Positions 43,863 to 53,406 are shown, numbered from the stretch's first letter. The stretch: 64,000 nucleotides of DNA from an uncultured Bradyrhizobium sp. (GCF_947648125.1 NZ_CANSMR010000005.1:248001-312000), one strand, 5' to 3'. Made by a program: numbers and translations. Notes: generated from the sequence alone by a model not told the origin.

Positions 43863-44981
43863 GTGAGCGAACCCTCCCCACTGCTGGATGAGATCAGGAA
43901 GCTGATCAAGCTGTCCGGGCCGATGCCGGTCTGGCGCTACATGGAATTGTGCCTGATGCATCCGCGCTACGGCTACTATTTGTCGCGCGATCCGCTCGGC
44001 CGCGAGGGCGATTTCACCACGGCGCCCGAGGTCAGCCAGATGTTCGGCGAACTGCTCGGGCTCTGGAGCGCCTCGATCTGGCGCGCGATCGGCTCGCCGG
44101 ACACGTTCCGCCTGATCGAGCTCGGGCCCGGCCGCGGCACCATGATGTCGGATGCGCTGCGTGCGCTGCGCGTACTGCCACCGCTCTACCAGTCGCTCAG
44201 CATCCACCTCGTCGAGGTCAACCCGGTGCTGCGCGAGAAGCAGCACGCCACGCTGACCGGCGTGCGCAACATCACCTGGCACGACAGCATCGACGACGTG
44301 CCGGACGGACCGGCGGTGATCCTCGCCAACGAATATTTCGACGTGCTGCCGATCCACCAGATGGTCCGCCGCGAGACCGGCTGGCACGAGCGCACGGTCG
44401 GAATGGACGCCAATGGCAGCCTGTATTTCGCGCCCGCCGCCGAGCCGACGCCGCATTTCGAGCTGCTGCTGCCGCCGCTGGTGCGCGCCGCCCCGCTCGG
44501 CGCGGTGTTCGAATGGCGGCCCGACAGCGAGATCATGAAGCTCGCAACGCGCCTGCGCGACCAGGACGGCGCCGCGCTGATCATCGATTACGGCCATCTG
44601 CGCAGCGACGCCGGCGACACCTTCCAGGCGATCGCGCGCCACAGCTTCGCCGATCCGCTGAAGAACCCGGGAAAGGCCGACGTGACGGCGCATGTCGATT
44701 TCCAGGCCTTGGCGCGGGCCGCCGAGGATGTCGGCGCGCGCGTCCACGGGCCGGCGACGCAGGGCGACTTCCTCAAGCGCCTCGGCGTCGAGGCCCGGGC
44801 CGCGGGATTGATGGCGAAGGCCTCACCCGAGGTCTCCGCCGACATTGCCGGCGCGCTGAAACGCCTGACCGATTCCGGGCGCGGCGGGATGGGCTCGATG
44901 TTCAAGGTCATGGCCATCTCCGACCCGCACCTCACCTCGATCGCTGGCCTCAGCGATCCGCCTGACGAGACCGAACAATGA
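43863..44981 (+). CDS. SAM-dependent methyltransferase, MidA/NDUFAF7 family
   Basis: A 372-aa protein with the MidA signatures PVWRYMELCLMHPRYGYYLSRDPLGREGDFTTAPEVSQMFGELLGLW and LIELGPGRGTMMSD, and VILANEYFDVLPIHQMV. The mitochondrial counterpart methylates an arginine of complex I subunit NDUFS2 during assembly; the bacterial substrate is presumed similar but not proven. Translation starts with GTG at 43863 behind AAGGAAGG. The polyphenol oxidase-like gene overlaps its end by four bases (ATGA), so they are coupled. Confidence 0.9.
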   Translation: MSEPSPLLDEIRKLIKLSGPMPVWRYMELCLMHPRYGYYLSRDPLGREGDFTTAPEVSQMFGELLGLWSASIWRAIGSPDTFRLIELGPGRGTMMSDALRALRVLPPLYQSLSIHLVEVNPVLREKQHATLTGVRNITWHDSIDDVPDGPAVILANEYFDVLPIHQMVRRETGWHERTVGMDANGSLYFAPAAEPTPHFELLLPPLVRAAPLGAVFEWRPDSEIMKLATRLRDQDGAALIIDYGHLRSDAGDTFQAIARHSFADPLKNPGKADVTAHVDFQALARAAEDVGARVHGPATQGDFLKRLGVEARAAGLMAKASPEVSADIAGALKRLTDSGRGGMGSMFKVMAISDPHLTSIAGLSDPPDETEQ

Positions 44982-45745
44982 CATTGGGATCACCGCTGCT
45001 GTCGGCCATTCCGGGCCTGCGTCACGCCTTCTTCTCGCGCGAGGGCGGCGTCTCCGAGGGCATCTATGCCGGCCTCAATGGCGGGCTCGGCTCGCACGAC
45101 GATCCGGCCAAGGTCGCCGAGAACCGGCGACGGATGGCCGAGCAGCTCGGCGTGCCGTCCGACCACCTGATCAGCGTGCATCAGGTGCACTCGCCCGACG
45201 CCGTGACCGTGACCGGTCCATGGAACGGCTCTATGCGCCCGAAGGCGGACGCGCTCGTCACGCGAACCGAAGGGCTTGCGATCTCGGTCACGACGGCCGA
45301 CTGCGGCCCGATCCTGTTCGTCGATCCCCATGCGCGGGTGATCGGCGCGGCGCATGCCGGCTGGAAGGGCGCGCTGACCGGCGTGCTGGAATCGACCATC
45401 GATGCGATGGAAAAGCTCGGCGCCGAGCGCGGCGGCATCGTCGCCGCCATCGGCCCGCTGATCCGCAAGGAATCCTACGAGGTCGGAAACGAATTCGTCG
45501 AACGCTTCATCGAGGCCGATGCCGAGAACGGCATGTTCTTCATGCCCGCCGAACGCGACGGCCACGCGATGTTCGATCTCGCCGGCTTCATCCGCATGCG
45601 GCTGGAAAATGCTGGCGTGCTGATGATCGACGATCTCGGCATCGACACCTATTCCGACGAGCGCTGCTTCAGCTACCGCCGCTCGGTGCACCGCAAGGAA
45701 GCCGATTACGGCCGGCTCGTTCACGCCATCGCGTTGGAAAGCTGA
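44978..45745 (+). CDS. pgeF: purine nucleoside phosphorylase/laccase-domain protein, YfiH type
   Basis: A 255-aa Cu-oxidase_4 (DUF152) protein. Metal-binding residues are visible: His in SVHQVHSPDAV, Cys in TTADCGPILF and His in GAAHAGWKGAL. YfiH/PgeF proteins act in peptidoglycan editing by removing mis-incorporated residues and also show purine nucleoside activities. Start overlaps the midA stop by four bases. It follows a lgt-midA pair, the usual alphaproteobacterial order. Confidence 0.9.
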   Translation: MTLGSPLLSAIPGLRHAFFSREGGVSEGIYAGLNGGLGSHDDPAKVAENRRRMAEQLGVPSDHLISVHQVHSPDAVTVTGPWNGSMRPKADALVTRTEGLAISVTTADCGPILFVDPHARVIGAAHAGWKGALTGVLESTIDAMEKLGAERGGIVAAIGPLIRKESYEVGNEFVERFIEADAENGMFFMPAERDGHAMFDLAGFIRMRLENAGVLMIDDLGIDTYSDERCFSYRRSVHRKEADYGRLVHAIALES

Positions 45746-45782
45746 CGCCGGGCGTCATCTTCGTTTTTATGCGACAACCGGC

Positions 45783-45813
45783 TTGACTCTCCACCTGCTG
45801 GAGACCGGACAAG
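45783..45813 (+). promoter_or_regulatory. merR promoter with CTCCA/TGGAG operator in a long spacer
   Basis: TTGACT (45783-45788) and GACAAG (45808-45813) are separated by 19 bp, the long spacing typical of MerR-controlled promoters. Inside lies CTCCACCTGCTGGAG (45789-45803), an inverted repeat with 5-bp arms. The ATG at 45820 starts seven bases after the -10. The arrangement predicts activation by promoter twisting and a leaderless autoregulatory mRNA. Confidence 0.75.
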
Positions 45814-45819
45814 CGGCGC

Positions 45820-46752
45820 ATGACACAACGCACCTACAGCATCGGCGAGGCGGCGCGGCTCAGCGGAATGAGCGTCCGCAAGCTCCGCTTCTATTCGGAC
45901 CAGGGGTTGCTGCCGCCGGCCGGCCGCACCGCGAGCGGCTATCGCGTCTTCACCGACGACGAACTGGTTCGCCTCGACCTGATCCGCTGCCTGCGCGATG
46001 CGGGGCTCGGTCTCGATGCGATCCGTGAGGTCCTGACCAAGGAGCTCTCGCTGGTCGAGGCGCTGAAGCTCCGCCTCGAGACGCTGGAAGCGGAGATCGC
46101 GGCGCAGCGCCGCGTCGCCTCGGCCCTGCGGGCTGCGTTGCGCTCACCGCAACTCACGGAAGCAGATCTGAGGAGATTCCTGACCATGACGCAGCTATCC
46201 CGCACTGAGCGCCGCAACGTCGTCGAAAGTTTTTTCGAGAAGGTGTCCGACGGCATCAACATCGACCGGAAATGGGTCCGGCAGATGATCGAGACGACGG
46301 TGCCCGAACTGCCCGACGAGCCGACACCCGAGCAATGCGATGCCTGGATCGAGCTGTCTTCGATCCTCAACGATCCCTCCTTCATCGCCCAAATGCGCGC
46401 GAACGCCAGCGACGCCTGGGATCGCGACGCCTTCGATATGGAGGCCTGCAAGGCTGCAAGCGACGCCATTGTGCGCGAGGCAAAGCAGGCGATCGACGAC
46501 GGGCTCGAACCAACGTCTGACACCGGCAGCGCGATCGCGCGACAATGGCTGGAAGCCTCGGCCCGATTGATGGGCCGGCAGCCCGACCTGGATTTCCGCA
46601 ACTGGCTTCGTGCCAAATACGCCCAGCATGATGACCGCGCCGCACGCTATTGGCAGTTGGTCGCTATCATGCGGGGGCAGCGGCCCGACAGCAGCCCGAA
46701 CCGGGAATGGGCCTGGATCGTCGATGCCATGCGGAATCATCTCGCTGACTGA
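45820..46752 (+). CDS. MerR family regulator with large C-terminal effector domain
   Basis: A 310-aa regulator. Residues 4-70 are a MerR helix-turn-helix (RTYSIGEAARLSGMSVRKLRFYSDQGLLPPAGRTASGYRVF), then a dimerisation coil to about residue 115, then about 190 residues of alpha-helical TipAS-like sequence lacking the metal-binding cysteines of canonical MerR. TipAS-type domains bind bulky hydrophobic drugs, so a multidrug sensor is plausible. No efflux gene is adjacent. The promoter upstream is described separately. Confidence 0.87.
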   Translation: MTQRTYSIGEAARLSGMSVRKLRFYSDQGLLPPAGRTASGYRVFTDDELVRLDLIRCLRDAGLGLDAIREVLTKELSLVEALKLRLETLEAEIAAQRRVASALRAALRSPQLTEADLRRFLTMTQLSRTERRNVVESFFEKVSDGINIDRKWVRQMIETTVPELPDEPTPEQCDAWIELSSILNDPSFIAQMRANASDAWDRDAFDMEACKAASDAIVREAKQAIDDGLEPTSDTGSAIARQWLEASARLMGRQPDLDFRNWLRAKYAQHDDRAARYWQLVAIMRGQRPDSSPNREWAWIVDAMRNHLAD

Positions 46753-46859
46753 CGAGGAATTCGATCCTGTCCCCGCGCGGCGCTTGACCGGTCGACTGTT
46801 AAGTGCTGTGGCCGTCCTGCCCTAGACGTTAAGCCGTTTTAACGATATCGCAGGACGCA

Positions 46860-47480
46860 ATGAGGGAAGCGTCAAACCACCAGTTTCAAACTGGGACAGT
46901 CGTGCGTGCCGCGATCGCAGCCACATGGCTGGCGATTGCGTCCGCGCTTGGCGGATGCGCGGCCGGCGGCAACGTGGCCGACTCCTACGCAATGGCGACG
47001 CCTGCGAGCGGCGGCGCAACGGTTGCGTTCGAATCGATCGACGGTCCGCCGCCGCAGGTATTCGACCGCATGGTGGGCGTGCTCGACAGCGAATCCAAGC
47101 TGCGCAGCCTGTCGATCGTGTCGCGCCAAGCCACCGCGGCCTATCGCGTGCGCAGCTATCTCTCGGCGCAGGTGGTGCGCGGCCGCACCATGATCGCGTG
47201 GGTGTGGGACGTCTACGACAGCAACCAGCAACGGGCGCTCCGGTTGTCCGGCGAAGAGCCTGCCGGCAAGGCCAGCCGCGACGCCTGGGCCGCCGCCGAC
47301 GATCTGGTGCTGCGCAGGATCGCCCAGGCCGGTCTCAGCGGCCTGTCCAGCATGATCAATGGCGGCCCGGCGGACAGCCCGGCGCCCGCCCCGGCACCGG
47401 AGCTGCGTGGGCCAGCGATGGTCAGCGCCCCGGCCTCCGCCGTGCCAGAGACCGTGGCACTCAGCTATTCCGCCAACTAA
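46860..47480 (+). CDS. putative lipoprotein, hypothetical (206 aa)
   Basis: A 206-aa product with a signal peptide ending in the lipobox ASALGGC at Cys33. The mature protein contains FESIDGPPPQVFDRMVGVLDSESK, similar in look to secreted proteins of unknown function in rhizobia, then a proline-alanine rich region (GPADSPAPAPAPELRG). A C-terminal hydrophobic patch ends LSYSAN. Likely anchored to the inner leaflet of the outer membrane after Lgt action. No family recognised. Terminator-like stem follows at 47482. Confidence 0.75.
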   Translation: MREASNHQFQTGTVVRAAIAATWLAIASALGGCAAGGNVADSYAMATPASGGATVAFESIDGPPPQVFDRMVGVLDSESKLRSLSIVSRQATAAYRVRSYLSAQVVRGRTMIAWVWDVYDSNQQRALRLSGEEPAGKASRDAWAAADDLVLRRIAQAGLSGLSSMINGGPADSPAPAPAPELRGPAMVSAPASAVPETVALSYSAN

Positions 47481-47481
47481 C

Positions 47482-47512
47482 CCCCGGAATCTCCCGGGGA
47501 AAGGCGTTTTTT
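47482..47512 (+). terminator. weak terminator after the lipoprotein gene
   Basis: CCCCGG-AATCTC-CCGGGG forms a 6-bp stem just after the lipoprotein stop, with AAAGGCG then TTTTTT (47507-47512). The T-run is seven bases from the stem, so it is only a weak intrinsic terminator. Confidence 0.55.
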
Positions 47513-47658
47513 GCCCAGGAAAAGGTGGGCTGAAGCGCCTAATGGGTTGCCAGCGGCGCCGCCTGCCTGATATTCCCTCGCGCACCGAAAACCCGCCGGT
47601 TCTGTAAGGACTTGAGATGCTGAACGTCGTATCCAGCAAGGCGCGGGGGGAAGCATCG

Positions 47659-48612
<954 letters not shown>

Positions 48613-48627
48613 AGCCTCATACTCACT

Positions 48628-48749
48628 GTCGTCCCGGCCTTGAGCCGGGACCCATAACCACCAATTCCTGTTGCTGCGAAGGCTGGGGCCACATCTGGCG
48701 CCCGCAATAAGATCCTGTGGTTATGGGTCCCTGCTTTCGCAGGGACGAC
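48628..48749. repeat. dispersed repeat family A, copy 3
   Basis: GTCGTCCCGGCC...GGCCGGGACC variant at the left, ACCCATAACCACC and TGTGGTTATGGGTCCCTGC inside and GCAGGGACGAC at the right. It is an inverted version of the copy at 15420. It lies between the convergent prs and SDR genes. Confidence 0.85.
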
Positions 48750-48772
48750 GCTAAGGATGCGGCCCCACCACC

Positions 48773-49579
48773 TCAAAACCCCGGCCGCGGCACGTGGCTC
48801 ATCAGCGTCCGCGCATAGCCGCCATCGACGATGATCTCCTCACCATTGATGTATGACGCGCGGTCGCTCGCCAGGAACAGGGTCGCGTCCGCCATGTCCT
48901 GCGGCGCGCCGATCCGGCGCAGCGGCACCACGGCGGTGCGCCGCTCGGTAACCCCTGGCGTGTCGTAGAACGCCTGGCTCATCGGCGTGACGACGAGGCC
49001 GGGACTGACCACATTGCTCCGGATGCCGTGCGGCCCCCATTCGGCGGCGAGCTGCTGCGAGAGCATCACGACGGCGGCCTTGCTGACGCTGTAGGCGCCG
49101 CTCTGCCCCTGCGCATTGCTGGCGGCGATCGAGGCGACATGGATGAGGCTGCCGCGTCCGGCCTTGCGCATCTGGCGGCCGAACGCCTGCGCGCAGATGA
49201 AATAGCCGGTGAGGTTGATCGCCAGCACCGCATTCCATTCGGCGAGCGGCAGCGTATCGAGCCCGCCGGGGCGCAGCACCGCCGCGGTGTTGACGAGGAT
49301 GTCGCAAGGACCAAGCGTGCGCGCGACGGCGGCGGCAACAGCCGCGACGTTGTCCTCGCTGGTCGTGTCGCAGCTTGCAACGAGATGACCGTCGCCGAAC
49401 TCGCGCAGCTTTGCCTTGGTGTCCGCCAGCCCGCGCTCGTCGCGATCGAGCGCGGCGACCCTGGCGCCGGCGCGCGCGAAACCGATGGCGGTGGCGCGGC
49501 CGATACCGCCCCCTCCGCCGGTGACGACGGCAACGCGGCCCGACAGGCCGAGCCAATCGGAAGAATGTTGTTCGGTCAT
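48773..49579 (-). CDS. short-chain dehydrogenase/reductase
   Basis: A 268-aa SDR with the cofactor motif VTGGGGGIGRATAIG, the NAG-equivalent NTAAVL, catalytic Ser in HVASIAASN, Tyr-Lys in YSVSKAA and a C-terminal IVDGGYARTL. It oxidises or reduces a hydroxyl/keto group with NAD(P)H; substrate unknown. ATG 49579 follows GGGAGGCGCCC. A longer frame with a hydrophobic start is open upstream but lacks a ribosome site. Confidence 0.88.
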   Translation of the reverse strand: MTEQHSSDWLGLSGRVAVVTGGGGGIGRATAIGFARAGARVAALDRDERGLADTKAKLREFGDGHLVASCDTTSEDNVAAVAAAVARTLGPCDILVNTAAVLRPGGLDTLPLAEWNAVLAINLTGYFICAQAFGRQMRKAGRGSLIHVASIAASNAQGQSGAYSVSKAAVVMLSQQLAAEWGPHGIRSNVVSPGLVVTPMSQAFYDTPGVTERRTAVVPLRRIGAPQDMADATLFLASDRASYINGEEIIVDGGYARTLMSHVPRPGF

Positions 49580-49708
49580 GGGCGCCTCCCGCGCGTTCTG
49601 ATTATGCCGGCAAGCATAACCGAACACGCAGGCTGCGAGCGCGATCCCGGCACGCATGCCGGAAGCGCTTTTGCGTCGGGCCTTAAACTATTGACGCGCT
49701 TCTTATCT

Positions 49709-49757
49709 GCGCATGATCTTTTCGGAAAACCGCTTCGCACTTTTCCGGATCATGCGC
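49709..49757. repeat. rhizobial palindromic repeat, GCGCATGATC/GATCATGCGC ends
   Basis: A 49-bp unit, GCGCATGATCTTTTCGGAAA ... TTTTCCGGATCATGCGC, with perfect 10-bp inverted ends and inner TTTTCGGAAAAC/CTTTTCCGGA pairing. This sequence is very common in rhizobial genomes. It abuts the ribH stop and may terminate that transcript. Confidence 0.85.
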
Positions 49758-49758
49758 G

Positions 49759-50340
49759 TTAGCCAGGTATTCCCGCCGCGACCTGGCCGCGCAGCCGTTC
49801 GAGGCTGAGCAGCGTGTTGGCGCAGGCCTCCGCGACCTCGATCCCCTTGATCACGAAGTGCTTGCGGAAGAAATCGTAATGCACCTCGGTCTCGTGGAAT
49901 TGCTGCGGCGTCAGCACCGCCGAGAACACCGGCACCTCGGTGCGCAACTGCACATCCATCAGCGCCTTGATCACGGTATCGGCAACGAATTCGTGGCGGT
50001 AGATGCCGCCATCGACGACGAGCCCGGCCGCGACGATCGCGGTGTAGCGACGGGTCTTCGCCAGCAGCTGCGCGTGCAGCGGGATCTCGAACGAGCCCGG
50101 CACTTCGAACACGTCGACATTGGTGATGTGGCGCGCCTCGATCTCCTTCAGGAAGGAAATGCGGCACTCTTCCACCACATCGCGATGCCAGGACGACTGC
50201 ACGAAGGCCACGCGCTGCGGCTTGGCGAAATGCGGATGCTCCGGCGCCGGCGGAATGGCCGGCGTATCGGGAGCGCTTTCTGCTTCGGAGGTTTGGACTT
50301 GAGAAGCTTGAACGTCTTGGTCTTGCAACATCTGATTCAT
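49759..50340 (-). CDS. ribH: 6,7-dimethyl-8-ribityllumazine synthase, RibH2 type
   Basis: A 193-aa lumazine synthase. The core VAFVQSSWHRDVVEECRISFLKEI carries a Trp where type I enzymes have Phe, the mark of RibH2 (as in Brucella and rhizobia). GSFEIPLHAQLLAKTRRYTAIVAAGLVVDGGIYRHEFVADTV and EVHYDFFRKHFVIKGIEVA follow. It joins 5-amino-6-ribitylaminouracil and dihydroxybutanone phosphate to lumazine, the precursor of riboflavin. The first 40 residues are an acidic low-complexity extension. The gene sits alone behind an FMN riboswitch. Confidence 0.93.
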   Translation of the reverse strand: MNQMLQDQDVQASQVQTSEAESAPDTPAIPPAPEHPHFAKPQRVAFVQSSWHRDVVEECRISFLKEIEARHITNVDVFEVPGSFEIPLHAQLLAKTRRYTAIVAAGLVVDGGIYRHEFVADTVIKALMDVQLRTEVPVFSAVLTPQQFHETEVHYDFFRKHFVIKGIEVAEACANTLLSLERLRGQVAAGIPG

Positions 50341-50422
50341 GGCTTTCCTCTTTCAGGACCAGAATCAGGGCACACGGACAACGACACAAGCCCACGCGAA
50401 AATCGCGTTGGCTGCCGCAACC

Positions 50423-50569
50423 GTTCTCTTTCATCCGGACTGTAACCGTCGGCTTCGGAATTGCACCGAATCTGCTGACCCTTCTCCCGGCTTCACGGAA
50501 GAAGGCGCTCGCGGGCTTGGGCTCATCGCCCTTTACCGCCGGTGGGGATTTTCACCCCGCCCTGAGAAC
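50423..50569 (-). promoter_or_regulatory. FMN riboswitch (RFN element) upstream of ribH
   Basis: Read leftward, the conserved RFN blocks are all present: TCAGGGCGGGGTGAAA, CCCCACCGGCGGT, AGCCCGCGAGCG, GTCAGCAGATTCGGTG, CCGAAGCCGACGGT and ACAGTCCGGATGAAAGAGAA. P1 is GTTCTC/GAGAAC (50423-50428, 50564-50569). FMN binding should shut off ribH by attenuation or blocking of its ribosome site, which lies about 70 nt further on. Confidence 0.97.
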
Positions 50570-51017
50570 ATCGGCATGCCCGGGATGGACGTGCCTGAGG
50601 CGAAATATGACCAAACCGCGACAGCTGGGCAAGCACCTTTGGCATGGGGAAACGGCATGTCCCCATGAGCGCGCTGCGGCCCTTGCAGAGAGATGTGAGC
50701 GCCCGAAAGGCTGATTCACGCGTGCGGCGAGGCGCCCGCAAATGGTTAATAAATCGTTACGCGAACGCCTAGATTCCGATTTGTTCGCAAAATCACAAGT
50801 GTGGCGGAGATCAGCTGTGGACGATGCGCGCTTTGGCTGTGGACGGACTCGGCGTGCGGTTGCGCGGATTCCGCAAATCACATCACTTCATCGGCGTCAG
50901 GTCCAGGGGCATCCGGAAGCCCGGTCAAGGAACTGCACTCGGCCACGACGCAGTATGTCGCAAGTGCCGGCTTCCGTGTGCGTATCAAGCGATCATAAGA
51001 ACAAGGTCCGAGACGGC
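50570..51017. other. intergenic region between the riboswitch and the YbjN gene
   Basis: 448 bp with no convincing gene. The part next to the riboswitch must hold the ribH promoter on the minus strand; the right part holds the promoter of the YbjN gene. Frames open on either strand lack ribosome sites and have atypical codon use. Confidence 0.5.
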
Positions 51018-51518
51018 ATGTCCCTCCTCGAAAGCATTATCGATTCCCGGAACAACCCGCTTGCGGTGGTCGAGGATATCGCCACCGACAACAACTGGGC
51101 GTTCGAGCGTTCCGGCGAAGACGAGGTGACGATCGTCTCCAAGGGAGACTGGATCGATTATCAGCTCTCCTTCACCTGGATGGGAGAGATCGAGGCGCTG
51201 CATCTCGCCTGCGCCTTCGACATGAAGATGCCGCAGGCGCGCCGCGCCGAGGTGCAGCGGCTGGTCGCCGCGATCAACGAACAATTGTGGGTTGGCCATT
51301 TCGATCTGTGGACCCACACCGGCATGGTCATGCATCGTCAGGCGCTCGTGCTGCCCGGCGGCCTCACCGCCTCCACCGCGCAATGCGAGAGCATGGTGGT
51401 CAACGCGATCCATGCCTGCGAGCGCTACTATCCGGCGTTCCAGTTCGTGGTGTGGGCCGGCAAGTCGACCGCCGAGGCGATGGCCGCCGCGATGTTCGAT
51501 ACCGAGGGCGAGGCGTAA
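51018..51518 (+). CDS. YbjN domain protein
   Basis: A 166-aa protein with the YbjN layout, NNPLAVVEDIATDNNWAFERSGEDEVTIVSKGDWIDYQLSFTWMGEIEALHLACAFDMK, and a second half with a KSTAEAMAAAMFDTE helix. YbjN domains resemble type III secretion chaperones but the function of stand-alone members is unknown. ATG 51018 (MSLLESIID) is the family-like start; the frame stays open 90 codons upstream without homology. Confidence 0.8.
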   Translation: MSLLESIIDSRNNPLAVVEDIATDNNWAFERSGEDEVTIVSKGDWIDYQLSFTWMGEIEALHLACAFDMKMPQARRAEVQRLVAAINEQLWVGHFDLWTHTGMVMHRQALVLPGGLTASTAQCESMVVNAIHACERYYPAFQFVVWAGKSTAEAMAAAMFDTEGEA

Positions 51519-51537
51519 GCGCGTCCGCATACTCAGT

Positions 51538-51682
51538 GTCGTCCCTGCCTAGTGCGCAATTGCGCACGGGAGCAGGGACCCATACTCCGCGGCCGCGGGG
51601 CTCACGCAAACTGCTTGTGGCTGGCGTCACGCTTCACTAGAACCGCCTGTGGTTATGGGTCCCGGCTCAAGGCCGGGACGAC
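51538..51682. repeat. dispersed repeat family A, copy 4 (with extra palindrome)
   Basis: Same composite as other family A copies, but the left hairpin contains the 14-bp palindrome TGCGCAATTGCGCA (about 51553-51567) inserted in CCCTGC...GCAGGG. The right end is GGCCGGGACGAC. It lies between the co-directional YbjN and proC genes. Confidence 0.85.
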
Positions 51683-51703
51683 ACAGAGTTTGTGGAGCCA
51701 CCC

Positions 51704-52534
51704 GTGAACACATCCAGCAGCGCATTGACAAACACAACCGGCACCATCGCGCTCGCGGGCGCGGGCAAGATGGGCGGCGCGATGCTGACCGGCTGGCTCG
51801 CGCAGGGCCTTTCGCCCAAACATGTCGCGGTGATCGATCCGCATCTTTCGCCCGAGATCTCCGCGCTTGCCGCCAAGGGCGTCCGGCTCAATCCGCAGGC
51901 GACCGATCTCGGCATGGTCGACACGCTAGTCGTCGCGGTGAAGCCGCAATCGTTCCGCGACGCCGGCGCCGCGCTGAAGGCACTGGTCGGTCCGTCGACG
52001 CTCGTGGTCTCGATCATGGCCGGCACGACGATGTCCGCGCTGGAAGAGGTGGTCGGCGGCGCCGTGGTGCGCGCGATGCCGAACACGCCGGCAGCGATCG
52101 GCCGCGGCATCACGGTCGCGGTGCCCTCAAAGCGCGTCACCGCCGCGCAGCGCGCCATGACCGATGCGCTGCTGAAAGCGACCGGGCTGGTCGAATGGGT
52201 CGACGATGAGAACCTGATGGACGCGGTGACCGCGGTCTCGGGCTCCGGCCCGGCCTATGTCTTCCTACTCGCCGAGGAGCTGGCCCGCGCCGGCGTCGCG
52301 GCCGGCCTGCCCGAGCAACTCGCGACCACACTGGCGCGCGCCACCGTCGCCGGCTCCGGGGAGCTGCTGCATCGCTCCGATCTCCCGTCGGCGACGCTGC
52401 GGCAGAATGTCACCTCGCCCGGCGGCACCACGGCTGCCGCGCTCGAGGTGCTGATGGCGACTGACGGCATGCAGCCGCTGATGACCCGCGCCATTGCGGC
52501 CGCGACCCGCCGCTCAAGGGAATTGGCGAAGTAG
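51704..52534 (+). CDS. proC: pyrroline-5-carboxylate reductase
   Basis: A 276-aa P5CR. NAD(P) motif LAGAGKMGGAMLTGWL, MPNTPAAIGRGITVAV, the substrate-binding VTAVSGSGPAYVFLLAEEL and VTSPGGTTAAALEVL segments are all present. It makes proline from pyrroline-5-carboxylate. GTG 51704 lies seven bases after GGAG; a GTG four codons upstream is the alternative. The convergent thioesterase ends nine bases after its stop. Confidence 0.94.
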   Translation: MNTSSSALTNTTGTIALAGAGKMGGAMLTGWLAQGLSPKHVAVIDPHLSPEISALAAKGVRLNPQATDLGMVDTLVVAVKPQSFRDAGAALKALVGPSTLVVSIMAGTTMSALEEVVGGAVVRAMPNTPAAIGRGITVAVPSKRVTAAQRAMTDALLKATGLVEWVDDENLMDAVTAVSGSGPAYVFLLAEELARAGVAAGLPEQLATTLARATVAGSGELLHRSDLPSATLRQNVTSPGGTTAAALEVLMATDGMQPLMTRAIAAATRRSRELAK

Positions 52535-52542
52535 TCTTTCGC

Positions 52543-52953
52543 CTACTGCGCCTGGCCCGACGTCCCGGCGAGCCGCTTGTTGAAGCTCTCGACATTGATC
52601 AGGCCGCGGGCGTGGCGGCCTTCACCGAGCTTGCGCGTGCCCTCAAACGCCTCGACCGCGAAACGGATCACGCGGCGCTCGACCGCGACCACCTTTGCGG
52701 TGGTCCGTACGGTCGCGCCGACCAGCGCGGCGGCGAGATGGCGGATATCGACCTCGGTCCCGACCGTGACCCAGCCGGGCTGCAGCGCACCGCGGATGGC
52801 ATCGCCCGAGGCTATCTCCATCTCGAGGATCATCATCGGCGTCGCATACACCATCGGCATGCCGGGCACGAAATGCCCGACCGTGCGCTCCGGCGGCACC
52901 ACGAGCATACGCTCGGCGCTCATGCCGATCTTGATGAAGTCGCGTGCGTCCAT
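52543..52953 (-). CDS. FlK-like thioesterase family protein
   Basis: A 136-aa hotdog protein. Residues Thr38 (YATPMMILEME), Glu44 or Glu46 and His72 (TEVDIRHLAA) correspond to the catalytic Thr/Glu/His triad of the fluoroacetyl-CoA thioesterase FlK. No fluorometabolite genes are present, so it probably acts on an ordinary acyl-CoA. It ends nine bases from the convergent proC gene. Start ATG 52953. Confidence 0.83.
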   Translation of the reverse strand: MDARDFIKIGMSAERMLVVPPERTVGHFVPGMPMVYATPMMILEMEIASGDAIRGALQPGWVTVGTEVDIRHLAAALVGATVRTTAKVVAVERRVIRFAVEAFEGTRKLGEGRHARGLINVESFNKRLAGTSGQAQ

Positions 52954-52970
52954 GTGGCCTCAAAGACAGT

Positions 52971-53110
52971 GTCGTCCCGGCCTTGAGCCGGGACCCATAA
53001 CCACCGACGCTTGTGTTGCGATGGCTGGGGCCCCAGCGGACATACACAACAAGCATCGGTGGTTATGGGTCCCTGCTCCAGTGCGCAATTGCGCACAAGG
53101 CAGGGACGAC
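52971..53110. repeat. dispersed repeat family A, copy 5 (with extra palindrome)
   Basis: GTCGTCCCGGCCTTGAGCCG at the left, paired ACCCATAACCACCG/CGGTGGTTATGGGT, and at the right a CCCTGC...GCAGGG hairpin interrupted by GTGCGCAATTGCGCAC, as in copy 4 but in the opposite half. It lies between two minus-strand genes. Confidence 0.85.
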
Positions 53111-53127
53111 CCGTGGAGAGATAGGGG

Positions 53128-53331
53128 CTACTTCTTCGCGGCAGCGGCGCGCTCGACGAAGGTCTTGCCGCCCTTCATCTTGTGGTGCAGCGGCGCTTCG
53201 TTGATCTGGATCACGACGGCATCGGCGTCGACGCCAAGGTTCTTCACCAGCGCCTGGGTGATGTCGCGCATCATGCCGGCCTTCTGCTCGTCGGTGCGGC
53301 CGGCGGCCATGCTGACAGTGATCTCGGGCAT
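53128..53331 (-). CDS. 4-oxalocrotonate tautomerase family protein
   Basis: A 67-aa tautomerase with the initiator-proline start PEITVSMAAGRTDEQKAGMMRDITQALVKNL, catalytic Pro1 after Met removal, and a C-terminal HHKMKGGKTFVE. It isomerises unsaturated keto acids or related compounds; substrate unknown. A GGGAG ribosome site precedes the ATG at 53331 by eight bases; the long upstream frame runs into the hisS repeat region. Confidence 0.86.
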   Translation of the reverse strand: MPEITVSMAAGRTDEQKAGMMRDITQALVKNLGVDADAVVIQINEAPLHHKMKGGKTFVERAAAAKK

Positions 53332-53406
53332 CGGAATAACTCCCTTGTTGTTGTTGACGCGCAAACCGGTCATCCGCCGGTCTGGCTGGCGCGGCATCTT
53401 TTTGAA

